Source: JAJZGK01 sp035538795 (lineage in GTDB: Bacteria > Pseudomonadota > Alphaproteobacteria > Rhodospirillales > Magnetospirillaceae). Taken from it: a stretch of 64,000 bases of DNA. Shown here piece by piece: positions 16,946-27,283 of the stretch. A model generated the notes under the pieces. That model was not told where the DNA came from. It searched no databases and saw only the letters and a list, made by a program, of their open reading frames with translations. The stretch is from the NCBI GenBank assembly GCA_035538795.1, contig DATLJS010000037.1, positions 1 to 64,000 on the forward strand. Reading direction: 5' to 3'. How positions within the stretch are numbered: position 1 is the stretch's first letter; the number at the start of each line of letters is the position of its first letter. Position numbers and translations under genes: made by a program.

Positions 16946-17671
16946 TTAGCGGATCGCTTCCGGCTTCATGGTGGAGAAGTCGACCATCGTGCCGAGCACC
17001 TGCAGGTACGCCACCAGGGCGTCCATTTCGGTGACCTGCTCGGAGGCCTTGTCCTTCTTGCCCACGCTGGCCTTCGGGTAGCGCTGCAGCAGAGCGTCGG
17101 TGCTGGCACCGTCGGTCGCCTGAGCCACCAGATCGGCCTTGGCATTGGCGATATCGTCCTCGGTGTAAGGCACGCCGACCACGCGGAGCGTCTTCATCTT
17201 GGCAACGATATCGTCGGCAGCCAGCGGACGATGGAGGAACTTGTAGCCCGGCATGACGGATTCGGGAACCACGTCACGCGGGTTGGTCAGATGACGGACA
17301 TGCCAGTCGTTGGTGTACTTGCCACCAATACGGGCCAGATCCGGACCGGTACGCTTGGAACCCCACTGGAAGGGGTGGTCGTACATGGACTCGGCAGCCA
17401 GGCTGTAGTGGCCATAGCGTTCGACCTCGTCACGGAACGGACGGATCATCTGGCTGTGGCACAGATAGCAGCCTTCACGGACATAAATGTCGCGGCCGGC
17501 CTGCTCGAGCGGCGAGTAGGGACGAACGCCGTCAACCTTTTCGATGGTCTCGGTGATGGTGAACAGCGGCAGAACCTCGACGAGGCCACCGATAATCACC
17601 GTCAACAGAATGCCCACCATCAGGAGAATGACGTTGGTCTCAATCTTGGCGTGATGCTTCAGGATAGACAT
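16946..17671 (-). CDS. ccoO: cbb3-type cytochrome c oxidase subunit CcoO (monoheme)
   Basis: A 241-residue membrane-anchored cytochrome c. It has one N-terminal helix (NVILLMVGILLTVIIGGLVEV), then REGCYLCHSQMIRPFRDEVERYG with the CXXCH heme site, and KRTGPDLARIGGKY and PESVMPGYKFL carrying the axial Met. It carries electrons between CcoP and the catalytic subunit. It follows ccoN by 12 bp in the operon. Confidence 0.97.
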   Translation of the reverse strand: MSILKHHAKIETNVILLMVGILLTVIIGGLVEVLPLFTITETIEKVDGVRPYSPLEQAGRDIYVREGCYLCHSQMIRPFRDEVERYGHYSLAAESMYDHPFQWGSKRTGPDLARIGGKYTNDWHVRHLTNPRDVVPESVMPGYKFLHRPLAADDIVAKMKTLRVVGVPYTEDDIANAKADLVAQATDGASTDALLQRYPKASVGKKDKASEQVTEMDALVAYLQVLGTMVDFSTMKPEAIR

Positions 17672-17683
17672 TGGTCGTTCTCC

Positions 17684-19162
17684 TTAGCCCCGGGCGTTCG
17701 CAACAACGGGAGCGTCGTACGGGACTTCGTCACGAACGTCACCCTTGATGGTGCGAATGAAGTTGTAGGCCATGATCAGGCCGCCGAGGACGAACAGAAC
17801 GCCGCCGGTAGCACGAATGATGTAGTAGGGATGCATGGCAGCCACGGTTTCCACGAACGAATACTGGAGGAAGCCGAGGTTGTCGTAAGCACGCCACATC
17901 AGGCCCTGCATGATGCCCGAGATCCACATCGCGGTGATGTAGAGGACGATACCGATGGTGGCGATCCAGAAGTGATAGCTCACCAGGCGCATCGAGTAGA
18001 GGCTCTTACGCTTCCACAGCACCGGCACCAGGCAGTACAGAGCGCCGAAGGAAACGAAGGCAACCCAGCCCAGAGCACCGGAGTGCACGTGGCCGATACC
18101 CCAGTCGGTATAGTGGGACAGCGAGTTGACGGCCTTGATCGACATCATCGGACCTTCGAAGGTCGACATGCCGTAGAAGGCGATCGAGGTCACCAGGAAG
18201 CGGATCACCGGGTCGGTGCGCAGCTTTTCCCAGGCGCCCGACAGGGTCATCAGACCGTTGATCATGCCACCCCAGGACGGCATCCACAGCATCACCGAGA
18301 AGGTCATGCCCAGAGTCTGCGCCCAATCCGGCAGAGCGGTGTAGTGCAGGTGGTGCGGACCAGCCCAGATGTACAGGAAGATCAGAGCCCAGAAGTGCAC
18401 GATCGACAGACGGTACGAATAGACCGGACGTTCGGCGCGCTTCGGAACGAAGTAGTACATGATGCCCAGGAAGCCGGCAGTCAGGAAGAAGCCGACGGCG
18501 TTGTGGCCGTACCACCACTGGGTCATGGCGTCCTGAACACCAGAATAAATCTGGTAGGACTTCCACCAGGTGCCGCCGAAGATCACGGTCGGGACAGCCA
18601 GGTTGTTGCCCAGGTGCAGCATGGCGATGGTGATGATCATCGCCAGGAAGAACCAGTTGGCCACATAGATGTGGGGTTCCTTGCGCTTATACAGGGTGCC
18701 GACGAAGGCCACCAGATAAGCGACCCAGGTCACCGTCAACCACAGGTCCAGCCACCATTCCGGCTCGGCATATTCCTTGCCCTGGGACTCGCCCAGAACA
18801 TAGGACAGGGCCGCAGCCACGATGAACAGGTTGAAAGTCCAGAAGATGAAGTTCCCCAGGACAGCCCCACCCCACAGCGAAGCGCGGGTCGTGCGCTGCA
18901 CGACATAGAGCGAGGTGGCGAAAAGAACGTTGCCGCCGAATGCGAAGATAACGGCGGAGGTGTGAACCGGACGCAGACGTCCGAACTGAATCCATTCCAG
19001 ATCCAGGTTCAACACCGGGAAGGCCAGCTGCCAGGCGATGATATCGCCAACCAGGAAGCCAACAACACCCCAGAACGTCGCCGCCAGGACGAACTTCTGG
19101 ATAACATTGTCGTAATAAGGCGTCGCGTCTTGAGCGCTATGCGCCGTGGTCGCTTGGGTCAT
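17684..19162 (-). CDS. ccoN: cbb3-type cytochrome c oxidase catalytic subunit CcoN
   Basis: The 492-residue heme-copper oxidase core with twelve transmembrane helices. Metal ligands are visible in RPVHTSAVIFAFGGNVLF (heme b His), WWYGHNAVGFFLTAGFLG (CuB His with the following Tyr in the proton path) and AGPHHLHYTALPDW (CuB His pair), with DWGIGHVHSGALGW for the later hemes. It reduces oxygen at nanomolar levels, supporting microaerobic growth. ATG 19162 is preceded by AGGAG at six bases; the longer frame upstream runs through the promoter. It is first in ccoNOQP under an FNR box. Confidence 0.97.
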   Translation of the reverse strand: MTQATTAHSAQDATPYYDNVIQKFVLAATFWGVVGFLVGDIIAWQLAFPVLNLDLEWIQFGRLRPVHTSAVIFAFGGNVLFATSLYVVQRTTRASLWGGAVLGNFIFWTFNLFIVAAALSYVLGESQGKEYAEPEWWLDLWLTVTWVAYLVAFVGTLYKRKEPHIYVANWFFLAMIITIAMLHLGNNLAVPTVIFGGTWWKSYQIYSGVQDAMTQWWYGHNAVGFFLTAGFLGIMYYFVPKRAERPVYSYRLSIVHFWALIFLYIWAGPHHLHYTALPDWAQTLGMTFSVMLWMPSWGGMINGLMTLSGAWEKLRTDPVIRFLVTSIAFYGMSTFEGPMMSIKAVNSLSHYTDWGIGHVHSGALGWVAFVSFGALYCLVPVLWKRKSLYSMRLVSYHFWIATIGIVLYITAMWISGIMQGLMWRAYDNLGFLQYSFVETVAAMHPYYIIRATGGVLFVLGGLIMAYNFIRTIKGDVRDEVPYDAPVVANARG

Positions 19163-19316
19163 GCCGAACTCCTGTCTCGACCAAAATGAAGTCATGGGCG
19201 GAACCAGCCCAAAAGCCGCATGCGAGAGATTTTTCCCCCTCTCCCGCCGGTACGGCAGCCCTTCCGGGTCCACGAGCCATAGGAAAGGCTCCCGTCTCCG
19301 GGTCCGAGTTCGGCGA

Positions 19317-19358
19317 AATATGCCGGAGCCGTCCATGGGGGCCATTGATATAGATCAA
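19317..19358 (-). promoter_or_regulatory. FNR box and -10 of the ccoNOQP promoter
   Basis: A perfect consensus FNR site (anaerobox), TTGAT-N4-ATCAA, lies at 19345-19358. On the minus strand it is followed after 22 bases by CATATT (19322-19317), a good -10 hexamer. This places the box centre at about -41.5 relative to a start near 19310, the classic class II FNR activator position. The ccoN start codon is about 150 bp further on. The spacing is read directly; control by the nearby FNR-type protein is inferred from its E..SR recognition residues. Confidence 0.88.
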
Positions 19359-19475
19359 AATCCCTTTCTTTTCTGCTCCGGTTGGAACGGATTCTCTCAA
19401 ACTTTCGGGTTAGAGCGAGACTCACCTCATTTTGCTCGCCCTTGCGGTAGAACGCCGGACCTGTAGACTGCGCCC

Positions 19476-20687
19476 ATGAACGACATCTCCACCCTCTCCG
19501 ATTCGTCGGACGACCGGCCGCGGATTCATCTCCAGGCCGGACATTCCCGTCGCCTGCGCGCCGGCCATCCCTGGGCTTTCTCCAACGAGATCGCCATGGA
19601 CTCCGCCGCCAAGGCTCTGCCCCCCGGCACCTTGGTCAGCGTCATCGACGCCGGTGGCGAACGCCTGGGCGTCGGCAGCTTCAACCCCCATTCTCTGATC
19701 GCCCTGCGGCTGTTGTCGCGTGATCCCGACGCGGTGGTAAACACCGCCTTGATCTCCCAACGCCTGCGCCGGGCCGCCGCCCTGCGCGATGAGGTCATCG
19801 GCTGCCCTTATTACCGCCTGATCCACGCCGAGGCCGACGGCCTGCCCGGTCTGATCGTCGACCGTTATGGCGACGTCATCGCCATCCAGGCCAATACGGC
19901 GGGCATGGAGCTTTTGCTGCCGCAGATTCTCGAAGCCGTGCAGGAGGTCTTTTCGCCCCGCGCCGTCGTGCTGAAGAACGACAGCCCGGTGCGCAAGCTG
20001 GAAGGGCTGGACCTATACGAGCGGATCGCCGTCGGCGAACTGTCCGGCCCGGTCGAATTGGTGGAAAACGGCGCCCGTTTCCTGGCCGATCTGGTGGACG
20101 GGCAGAAGACCGGCTGGTTTTACGACCAACGCGACAACCGCGCCGCCGTCGCCAAGCTGGCCAAGGGCCGCAGCGTCATCGATTTCTACACCTACGCCGG
20201 CGGCTTCGCCGTGCAGGCCGCTCTGGCCGGCGCCTCGCGCGTGGTGGCGGTGGACCGCTCCGAAGGCTCTCTGGCCCTGGCCTCGCAATCGGCCAAGCTG
20301 AACGGTATCGCAATGGAGGCCGTGCGCGCCGACTCCTTCGCCGAAATGGAACGGCTGTCCGCCGCCGGAGAAAAATTCGGCGTGGTGGTGTCCGACCCGC
20401 CCGCCTTTGTCAAATCGAAAAAAGATCTCTCGGCGGGAGCCAAGGGCTATCGCAAGATGACCCGTCTGGCCGCCGCCCTGGTGGAACCCAAAGGCTTCCT
20501 GCTGGTAGCGTCGTGCTCCCACCACATGCCGGTCATTCAGTTCGCCGAGGAAGTCCGCCACGGCCTTTCCCAGGCCGGGCGTTCGGGGCGCATCATCCGC
20601 ACCGCCGGTGCCGGTGCCGACCACCCCCTGCACCCCCACCTGCCGGAAAGCGCCTATCTGAAGGCGATGATCCTTCAGCTGGACTGA
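19476..20687 (+). CDS. rlmI: Class I rRNA large subunit methyltransferase, RlmI family
   Basis: A 403-residue protein with an N-terminal PUA domain (HLQAGHSRRLRAGHPWAFSNE) and a C-terminal SAM-dependent methyltransferase (RSVIDFYTYAGGFAVQAALAGA). Motif IV is VVSDPPAFVK and motif VI is VASCSHHM, with the cysteine expected for an m5C methyltransferase. E. coli RlmI methylates C1962 of 23S rRNA; the same target is likely but not proven. It stands alone, diverging from ccoN, and is followed by a strong bidirectional terminator. Confidence 0.88.
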   Translation: MNDISTLSDSSDDRPRIHLQAGHSRRLRAGHPWAFSNEIAMDSAAKALPPGTLVSVIDAGGERLGVGSFNPHSLIALRLLSRDPDAVVNTALISQRLRRAAALRDEVIGCPYYRLIHAEADGLPGLIVDRYGDVIAIQANTAGMELLLPQILEAVQEVFSPRAVVLKNDSPVRKLEGLDLYERIAVGELSGPVELVENGARFLADLVDGQKTGWFYDQRDNRAAVAKLAKGRSVIDFYTYAGGFAVQAALAGASRVVAVDRSEGSLALASQSAKLNGIAMEAVRADSFAEMERLSAAGEKFGVVVSDPPAFVKSKKDLSAGAKGYRKMTRLAAALVEPKGFLLVASCSHHMPVIQFAEEVRHGLSQAGRSGRIIRTAGAGADHPLHPHLPESAYLKAMILQLD

Positions 20688-20710
20688 GACGGCTGAGACA
20701 GCACGAAAGC

Positions 20711-20746
20711 AAAAACCCCCTCGTCCAGCCGGGCGAGGGGGTTTTT
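20711..20746. terminator. Bidirectional intrinsic terminator
   Basis: AAAAACCCCCTCG (20711-20723) pairs perfectly with CGAGGGGGTTTTT (20734-20746) around a 10-nt loop. It has A- and T-tracts on both sides, so it can end both the rlmI transcript and the converging methylmalonyl-CoA mutase transcript. Confidence 0.92.
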
Positions 20747-20771
20747 CTGTGCCGGAAACCCGGATCGCGGA

Positions 20772-22928
<2,157 letters not shown>

Positions 22929-23085
22929 GTTTCCTTACTCCTGATCTTTGATTTTGGCCGGAGTTTACAAAGCCTGAAGGGTTATGTCCATTCAACCCGT
23001 GCGCATATGAGCATACCCATTTCGCCGCCCTCGGTTCACGAAGCCTTATCTTGACGGGACGATTTGGGACGAGCACCCTTCGGAC

Positions 23086-23937
23086 ATGAGTTTTCTAGAC
23101 CATATCCGGGCCTGCAACGCCCACGATCCCGCCGCCTTCCGTCCCTTCTTCGTGGACGTCTGCCAGATCGGCTATGTTCTGCATGGCTTCGCGGAGCGCC
23201 TGTCGGCCTTTCCCGATGTCTTTCGCGTCGAAGAGACGGGCGTCTTTCTGGCGCCTCATCTGAACAGCCCGGAAAGCCGCACGGCAGCTATCCGGCAGGT
23301 GACGCTGACCCTCCAGAAAGACGGGCTGCTTCCCCGCGACCACGGAGAAGATTACGCCATTGTCGAGCAATGGGGCCAGCCATCCTTGTTCCGCTTGGAT
23401 CGCGCCCACGTTTCCGCCTTCGGGCTCCGGGCTTTCGGGATTCACATCAACGGCTTCGTCCGCAGCCCCGACGGATTGAAGATGTGGATCGGCACCCGCT
23501 CGATGGACAAATCGGTGGCGCCGGGAAAACTGGACAACATGGTGGCCGGCGGCCAGCCGGCCGGACTGACCCTGGCGCAGAACCTGCTGAAGGAAGCCGC
23601 CGAGGAAGCCGACATCTCGGCGGCTCTGGCCGGCACCGCCAAAGCGGTGGGAGCGTTATCCTATCGCATGGGCGGACGGCTGGGCCTGAAGCCCGACACC
23701 ATTTTCCTGTTCGACCTGGAAGTGCCCGGAAGCTTCGTTCCCCGCAACACAGATGGCGAAATCAGCGGCTTCACGCTGATGCCGGTGGAAGAGGTGGCGG
23801 AGCGGGTGCGCACCACCTTCGACTTCAAGTTCAACGTCAATCTGGCGATCATCGACTTTCTGATCCGCCACGGCTTCCTGCTGCCGGACAACGAACCGGA
23901 CTACCTGGAACTGGTCAACGGCTTACGACGGGGATAA
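23086..23937 (+). CDS. NUDIX hydrolase with DUF4743 N-terminal domain
   Basis: A 283-residue protein with an N-terminal DUF4743 region (about residues 1-120) and a C-terminal NUDIX domain. The NUDIX box is slightly degenerate: it begins AGGQPAG and ends LLKEAAEEADI, keeping the metal-binding EAAEE. This architecture resembles the NUDIX part of fungal Tnr3-like thiamine pyrophosphokinases and plant Nudt20/24, which hydrolyse oxidised thiamine diphosphates. The substrate here is unknown. It diverges from the mutase gene and has no operon partner. Confidence 0.82.
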   Translation: MSFLDHIRACNAHDPAAFRPFFVDVCQIGYVLHGFAERLSAFPDVFRVEETGVFLAPHLNSPESRTAAIRQVTLTLQKDGLLPRDHGEDYAIVEQWGQPSLFRLDRAHVSAFGLRAFGIHINGFVRSPDGLKMWIGTRSMDKSVAPGKLDNMVAGGQPAGLTLAQNLLKEAAEEADISAALAGTAKAVGALSYRMGGRLGLKPDTIFLFDLEVPGSFVPRNTDGEISGFTLMPVEEVAERVRTTFDFKFNVNLAIIDFLIRHGFLLPDNEPDYLELVNGLRRG

Positions 23938-23970
23938 CCGCGCTTTTCGCGACAAGAACGTTGCAGGCGG

Positions 23971-24000
23971 AAAAACCGGCGGCGAGCCAAAGGCCCGCCG
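23971..24000 (-). terminator. Intrinsic terminator after the heme-motif diguanylate cyclase gene
   Basis: On the minus strand a 9-bp stem with one G-U pair (23980-23988 with 23992-24000) and a 3-nt loop is followed by CCGGTTTTT. It lies just past the stop of the gene at 24026-25918 and converges on the NUDIX gene. Confidence 0.6.
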
Positions 24001-24005
24001 TCATT

Positions 24006-24043
24006 CTTAATAGGTCTTTTCGTCCTTAATAGGTCTTTTCGTC
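24006..24043. repeat. Tandem 19-bp duplication at a gene end
   Basis: The 19-bp unit CTTAATAGGTCTTTTCGTC occurs twice head to tail (24006-24024 and 24025-24043) with no mismatch. The second copy encodes the last residues and stop of the diguanylate cyclase; the first lies past the stop. A perfect duplication suggests a recent slippage or insertion event. Confidence 0.95.
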
Positions 24044-25918
24044 GCTCCACATCTTCGGATCGAAACGCACCACCCGGTTGCGCCCGCCTTCCTTGGCCTG
24101 GTAAAGGGCGACATCGGCGAATTTCACCGCCTGCCAGAAAGTTTCGCTGTCGGTCGGGAAGTCCGCCACGCCGATGGAGATGGTTTTCTTCAGGCGGACG
24201 TTCCCCGTCTGAACCTCCATTTTCTCCACCGACGCCCGGATGTTCTCGGCCACCAGATCGGCGTTCTCGGACGTGGTCTCCTGCAGCACAATCATGAATT
24301 CCTCGCCGCCATAGCGGATCACCAGATCCGAAGCGCGAACGGCCTGGCGCAGCACTTTCGACAAGGCCTTCAGAACGGCATCCCCGGCATCGTGACCATA
24401 GGTGTCGTTGACCATTTTGAAATAGTCGAGGTCCAGCATCATGATGGACAGACCCGTCTTGCGGCGATGGACGTTGGCCACCAGCGTCTCGACATATTCC
24501 TCGAGGAAACGCCGGTTGTTCAGCCCGGTCATGGGGTCGCTGAGGCTGGATTCCCGCAGCGTCTCCATCAGACGCTTGGTCTCCAACACCGGAGCCGCCT
24601 CGCGCAGATAGACGTTGATGTAAGGAATCTGGGCCAGCAGGTTTTCCTGCTCCTTGGCCGTGGCCACCAATTGCAGAATATTGCCGACCGATCCCGACTG
24701 GATGATCGGCAGACAATAATGCACGCGGTCCAGCGCATCTTCCGGCGGTTGGAACGCATAGCAAATGCCGGGATTGCGGATGCCGTCGACCTCGTGGCCG
24801 GTCCGGCGCACGCGGCAGCCTTCGCTGCGCACCAGAATCTGCGGATCACACCAGCGGCACGGCGCCGCCATGACGCCGTCGACGAACAGCGGCGTCAGAT
24901 GATTTTTGTTGGTCACGGCTTCGTACATGGAAAGCTCGGCGATGCCGAACTCGCTCTTGAGATTGCTGGCCAGGCGCTGATGGATTTCCGACTTGGTCTC
25001 GTCTTCCTCGATGGCCTGCTTGAAATGAGCGGCGCGGGTCAAGGCGTCGACCATGTCGATGGTGACGTTCAACTGATTTTCATCTGGCGACGGCATGCGG
25101 TTGGTCAGATGGGCGACATTGCGACCGATACGCTCCAGCCCCTTATCCAGGAAACTGAGCAGACGGTTCATGTCGGTGGCGATCTGACCGATCTCGTCGT
25201 TGGTGCGCTGCTCGACCTCCGACTTGAAGTCGCCTTCCAAAGCCCGCTGCACCGCCATTTCGACGGCGGCGGCGGTCGAGGCAATAGGCTGGATCAGCCG
25301 GCGGATCAGGTAAAACGTGATGGCGGCGAACAGGGCGATGGCCAAAGACATGGCCCCCACCGTCAACAGCGCCTGGGTTTTCAGACTGCCGATGGACACC
25401 GCCAGGGACACCGCGCCCAGCACGGCGCCGTCGTTCACCTGATGGCATTGCAGGCAGTTGGGCGTGCCGCGGTCGCTGGCGATAAAGGGAATGGTGCCGC
25501 GGAACAGGGTTTTCCCCTCCACCTCCACCACCTGATATTGCGGGATGCCGTCTTTGAGAACCTGGCGCTCGACATCGTCGATGGGGGTTTCCTCCTTGAA
25601 ACCGCCGCCGAATTGCTGGACCACCAGCGGCGAACGCACCACCCGCGCTTCGGCCAGTCCCTGCACCTCCAGCAAACGTTTGAGGAAACTGGCGCGCTTG
25701 TCGATCACGCCGTTGATCATCGCCTCCGTCAGATGCACGCGCACGATCTCCGCCGAAGTGCGGATATGTTCGGACGACGAGGCGATGGAAAAACTGCGGA
25801 ATGCGTACAAACTGATGGCGACGACGATCAGCACCAGCGAAACGGCCATGACAACCGAAAAAAGCGCCACCTTCGAACTCAGGTTGCCCGCGCTTTTTTT
25901 GAATTGAAATTGCAGCAT
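24026..25918 (-). CDS. Membrane diguanylate cyclase with periplasmic c-heme motif
   Basis: A 630-residue sensor. Transmembrane helices at about 17-39 and 184-206 enclose a periplasmic domain carrying TPNCLQCHQV, a c-type heme motif (Cys155, Cys158, His159), then GAVLGAVSLAVSI as in heme-sensing chemoreceptors. A HAMP-like region follows (207-260). A cytoplasmic GAF-like domain (about 300-450) holds five Cys: 354, 357, 368, 386 and 402. The C-terminal GGDEF domain has an active GGEEF (537-541) and an intact RASD inhibition site (528-531). It probably makes c-di-GMP in response to redox state or a diatomic gas; that input is inferred. The gene stands alone. Confidence 0.88.
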   Translation of the reverse strand: MLQFQFKKSAGNLSSKVALFSVVMAVSLVLIVVAISLYAFRSFSIASSSEHIRTSAEIVRVHLTEAMINGVIDKRASFLKRLLEVQGLAEARVVRSPLVVQQFGGGFKEETPIDDVERQVLKDGIPQYQVVEVEGKTLFRGTIPFIASDRGTPNCLQCHQVNDGAVLGAVSLAVSIGSLKTQALLTVGAMSLAIALFAAITFYLIRRLIQPIASTAAAVEMAVQRALEGDFKSEVEQRTNDEIGQIATDMNRLLSFLDKGLERIGRNVAHLTNRMPSPDENQLNVTIDMVDALTRAAHFKQAIEEDETKSEIHQRLASNLKSEFGIAELSMYEAVTNKNHLTPLFVDGVMAAPCRWCDPQILVRSEGCRVRRTGHEVDGIRNPGICYAFQPPEDALDRVHYCLPIIQSGSVGNILQLVATAKEQENLLAQIPYINVYLREAAPVLETKRLMETLRESSLSDPMTGLNNRRFLEEYVETLVANVHRRKTGLSIMMLDLDYFKMVNDTYGHDAGDAVLKALSKVLRQAVRASDLVIRYGGEEFMIVLQETTSENADLVAENIRASVEKMEVQTGNVRLKKTISIGVADFPTDSETFWQAVKFADVALYQAKEGGRNRVVRFDPKMWSDEKTY

Positions 25919-26104
25919 AAATCCCCCCTTCCGGCTCCTTTCACCCTTCTTTCCAGAGTCTCACCCGCGGGAACCGGAGGCGAGACAGCATAAAGTGTTA
26001 CGATTGTCAGAACAATATCCATGAATTTGATACGGGAATTTCCATCGTCACACAGAACCATTAGAGGCAAACGGCGGGGATTGACTTTTTTACCGCAGTG
26101 CGGC

Positions 26105-26118
26105 AAACAACATTGTTT
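26105..26118. promoter_or_regulatory. Palindromes upstream of malyl-CoA lyase
   Basis: Two adjacent perfect palindromes lie 67-92 bp before the lyase start: CCGCAGTGCGG (26093-26103) and AAACAA-CA-TTGTTT (26105-26118). TTGACT at 26081 could be a -35. They look like operator sites, but I cannot name the regulator and no regulator gene is adjacent. Confidence 0.35.
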
Positions 26119-26184
26119 CTTATCAAATGGCATTTGCGCACGATTATAACTAACCATGCCACTCCAAGAAGGAAGGGTTCCGCC

Positions 26185-27231
26185 ATGACCACCAAGCCGC
26201 CCAAAAAATTCTTCGAGCCTCTGGCGATCGGCGCGCCGCAGCCTTACCGCGAGGTTCCGGTGGCGCTGGAACGGATGATCCATTTCTTCCCGCCGCATGT
26301 GGAAAAGATGCGCGCCAAGCTGCCCGAAATGATCGCTCAGGTGGACGTCATTCTCGGCAATCTGGAAGACGCCATTCCCGCCGACGCCAAGGAAGCCGCC
26401 CGGAAAGGCTTCATCGAAGCCGCCGAAGCCAACGATTTCGGCGCCACCGGCTTGTGGACCCGCGTCAATTGCCTGAATTCGCCCTGGTTCCTGGACGACG
26501 TCACCGAGATTGTCGCCGCCGTCGGCGACAAGTTGGACGTCGTGATGCTGCCCAAGGTCGAAGGGCCGTGGGACATCCATTATCTCGACCAGTTGCTGGC
26601 CCAGTTGGAAGCCCGTCGCGGCGTCAAGAAGCCCATCATGATCCACGCCATCCTGGAAACTGCCCTGGGCGTGGCCAATGTCGAGGCCATCGCCGCCGCC
26701 AGCCCGCGCATGCACGGCATGAGCTTGGGGCCGGCCGATCTGGCGGCCAGCCGCGGCATGAAGACCACCCGCGTCGGCGGCGGCCATCCCTTCTACGGCG
26801 TGCTGGAAGACGCCAAGGGCGAGGCTCCGCGCACCTTGTTCCAGCAGGATCTGTGGCATTACACCGTCGCCAAGATGGTCGACGCCTGCCAGTCCAACGG
26901 CATCAAGGCCTTCTATGGGCCGTTCGGCGACTTTTCTGACGACGCGGCGTGTGAAGCTCAGTTCCGCAACGCCTTCCTGCTGGGCTGCGTCGGTGCCTGG
27001 TCGCTGCATCCCAAGCAGATCGACATCGCCAAAAAAGTCTTCAGCCCCGACGTGCAAGAAGTGCTGTTCGCCAAGAAAATTCTCGAAGCCATGCCCGACG
27101 GCACCGGCGCCGTCATGATCGACGGCAAGATGCAGGACGACGCCACCTGGAAACAGGCCAAGGTCATCGTCGACCTGGGCAAGCGCGTCGCCGCCCGCGA
27201 CCCGGCCCTGGCCGCAGCCTACGGTCTATAA
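26185..27231 (+). CDS. mcl1: Malyl-CoA / beta-methylmalyl-CoA lyase (HpcH/HpaI family)
   Basis: A 348-residue TIM-barrel CoA-ester lyase. Family motifs are VILGNLEDAIPADAKEAAR (metal-binding acidic residues), WTRVNCLNSPW, VMLPKVEGPWDI, IHAILETALGVANVE (catalytic Glu), MSLGPADLAASRGM and YGPFGDFSDD with WSLHPKQIDIA. It resembles Mcl1 of Rhodobacter, which cleaves beta-methylmalyl-CoA to glyoxylate and propionyl-CoA in the ethylmalonyl-CoA pathway; methylmalonyl-CoA mutase in this window fits that. ATG 26185 is chosen because AAGGAAGGG precedes it; the longer frame from 26098 has no ribosome site. Which malyl-CoA ester it prefers is not readable. Confidence 0.85.
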   Translation: MTTKPPKKFFEPLAIGAPQPYREVPVALERMIHFFPPHVEKMRAKLPEMIAQVDVILGNLEDAIPADAKEAARKGFIEAAEANDFGATGLWTRVNCLNSPWFLDDVTEIVAAVGDKLDVVMLPKVEGPWDIHYLDQLLAQLEARRGVKKPIMIHAILETALGVANVEAIAAASPRMHGMSLGPADLAASRGMKTTRVGGGHPFYGVLEDAKGEAPRTLFQQDLWHYTVAKMVDACQSNGIKAFYGPFGDFSDDAACEAQFRNAFLLGCVGAWSLHPKQIDIAKKVFSPDVQEVLFAKKILEAMPDGTGAVMIDGKMQDDATWKQAKVIVDLGKRVAARDPALAAAYGL

Positions 27232-27235
27232 ACAA

Positions 27236-27269
27236 AAAAAGGCCGGCGGATCGTCCCGCCGGCCTTTTT
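27236..27269. terminator. Bidirectional intrinsic terminator
   Basis: An A-tract and GGCCGGCGG (27241-27249) pair with CCGCCGGCC (27256-27264) and TTTTT around a 6-nt loop. It lies between the convergent lyase and ferredoxin-NADP reductase genes and serves both strands. Confidence 0.9.
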
Positions 27270-27283
27270 CCTTAGCCTTGGCC

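Noticed and set aside
16832..19189. Long plus-strand frame (785 codons) opposite ccoO and ccoN
   Set aside because: The minus strand encodes clear oxidase subunits with metal ligands. The opposite frame is His/Gln/Gly-rich with no family features, as expected for antisense frames in GC-rich DNA.
22929..23085. Cobalamin riboswitch before the B12-dependent mutase
   Set aside because: The 157-bp gap is too short and shows no B12-box-like sequence that I can recognise.
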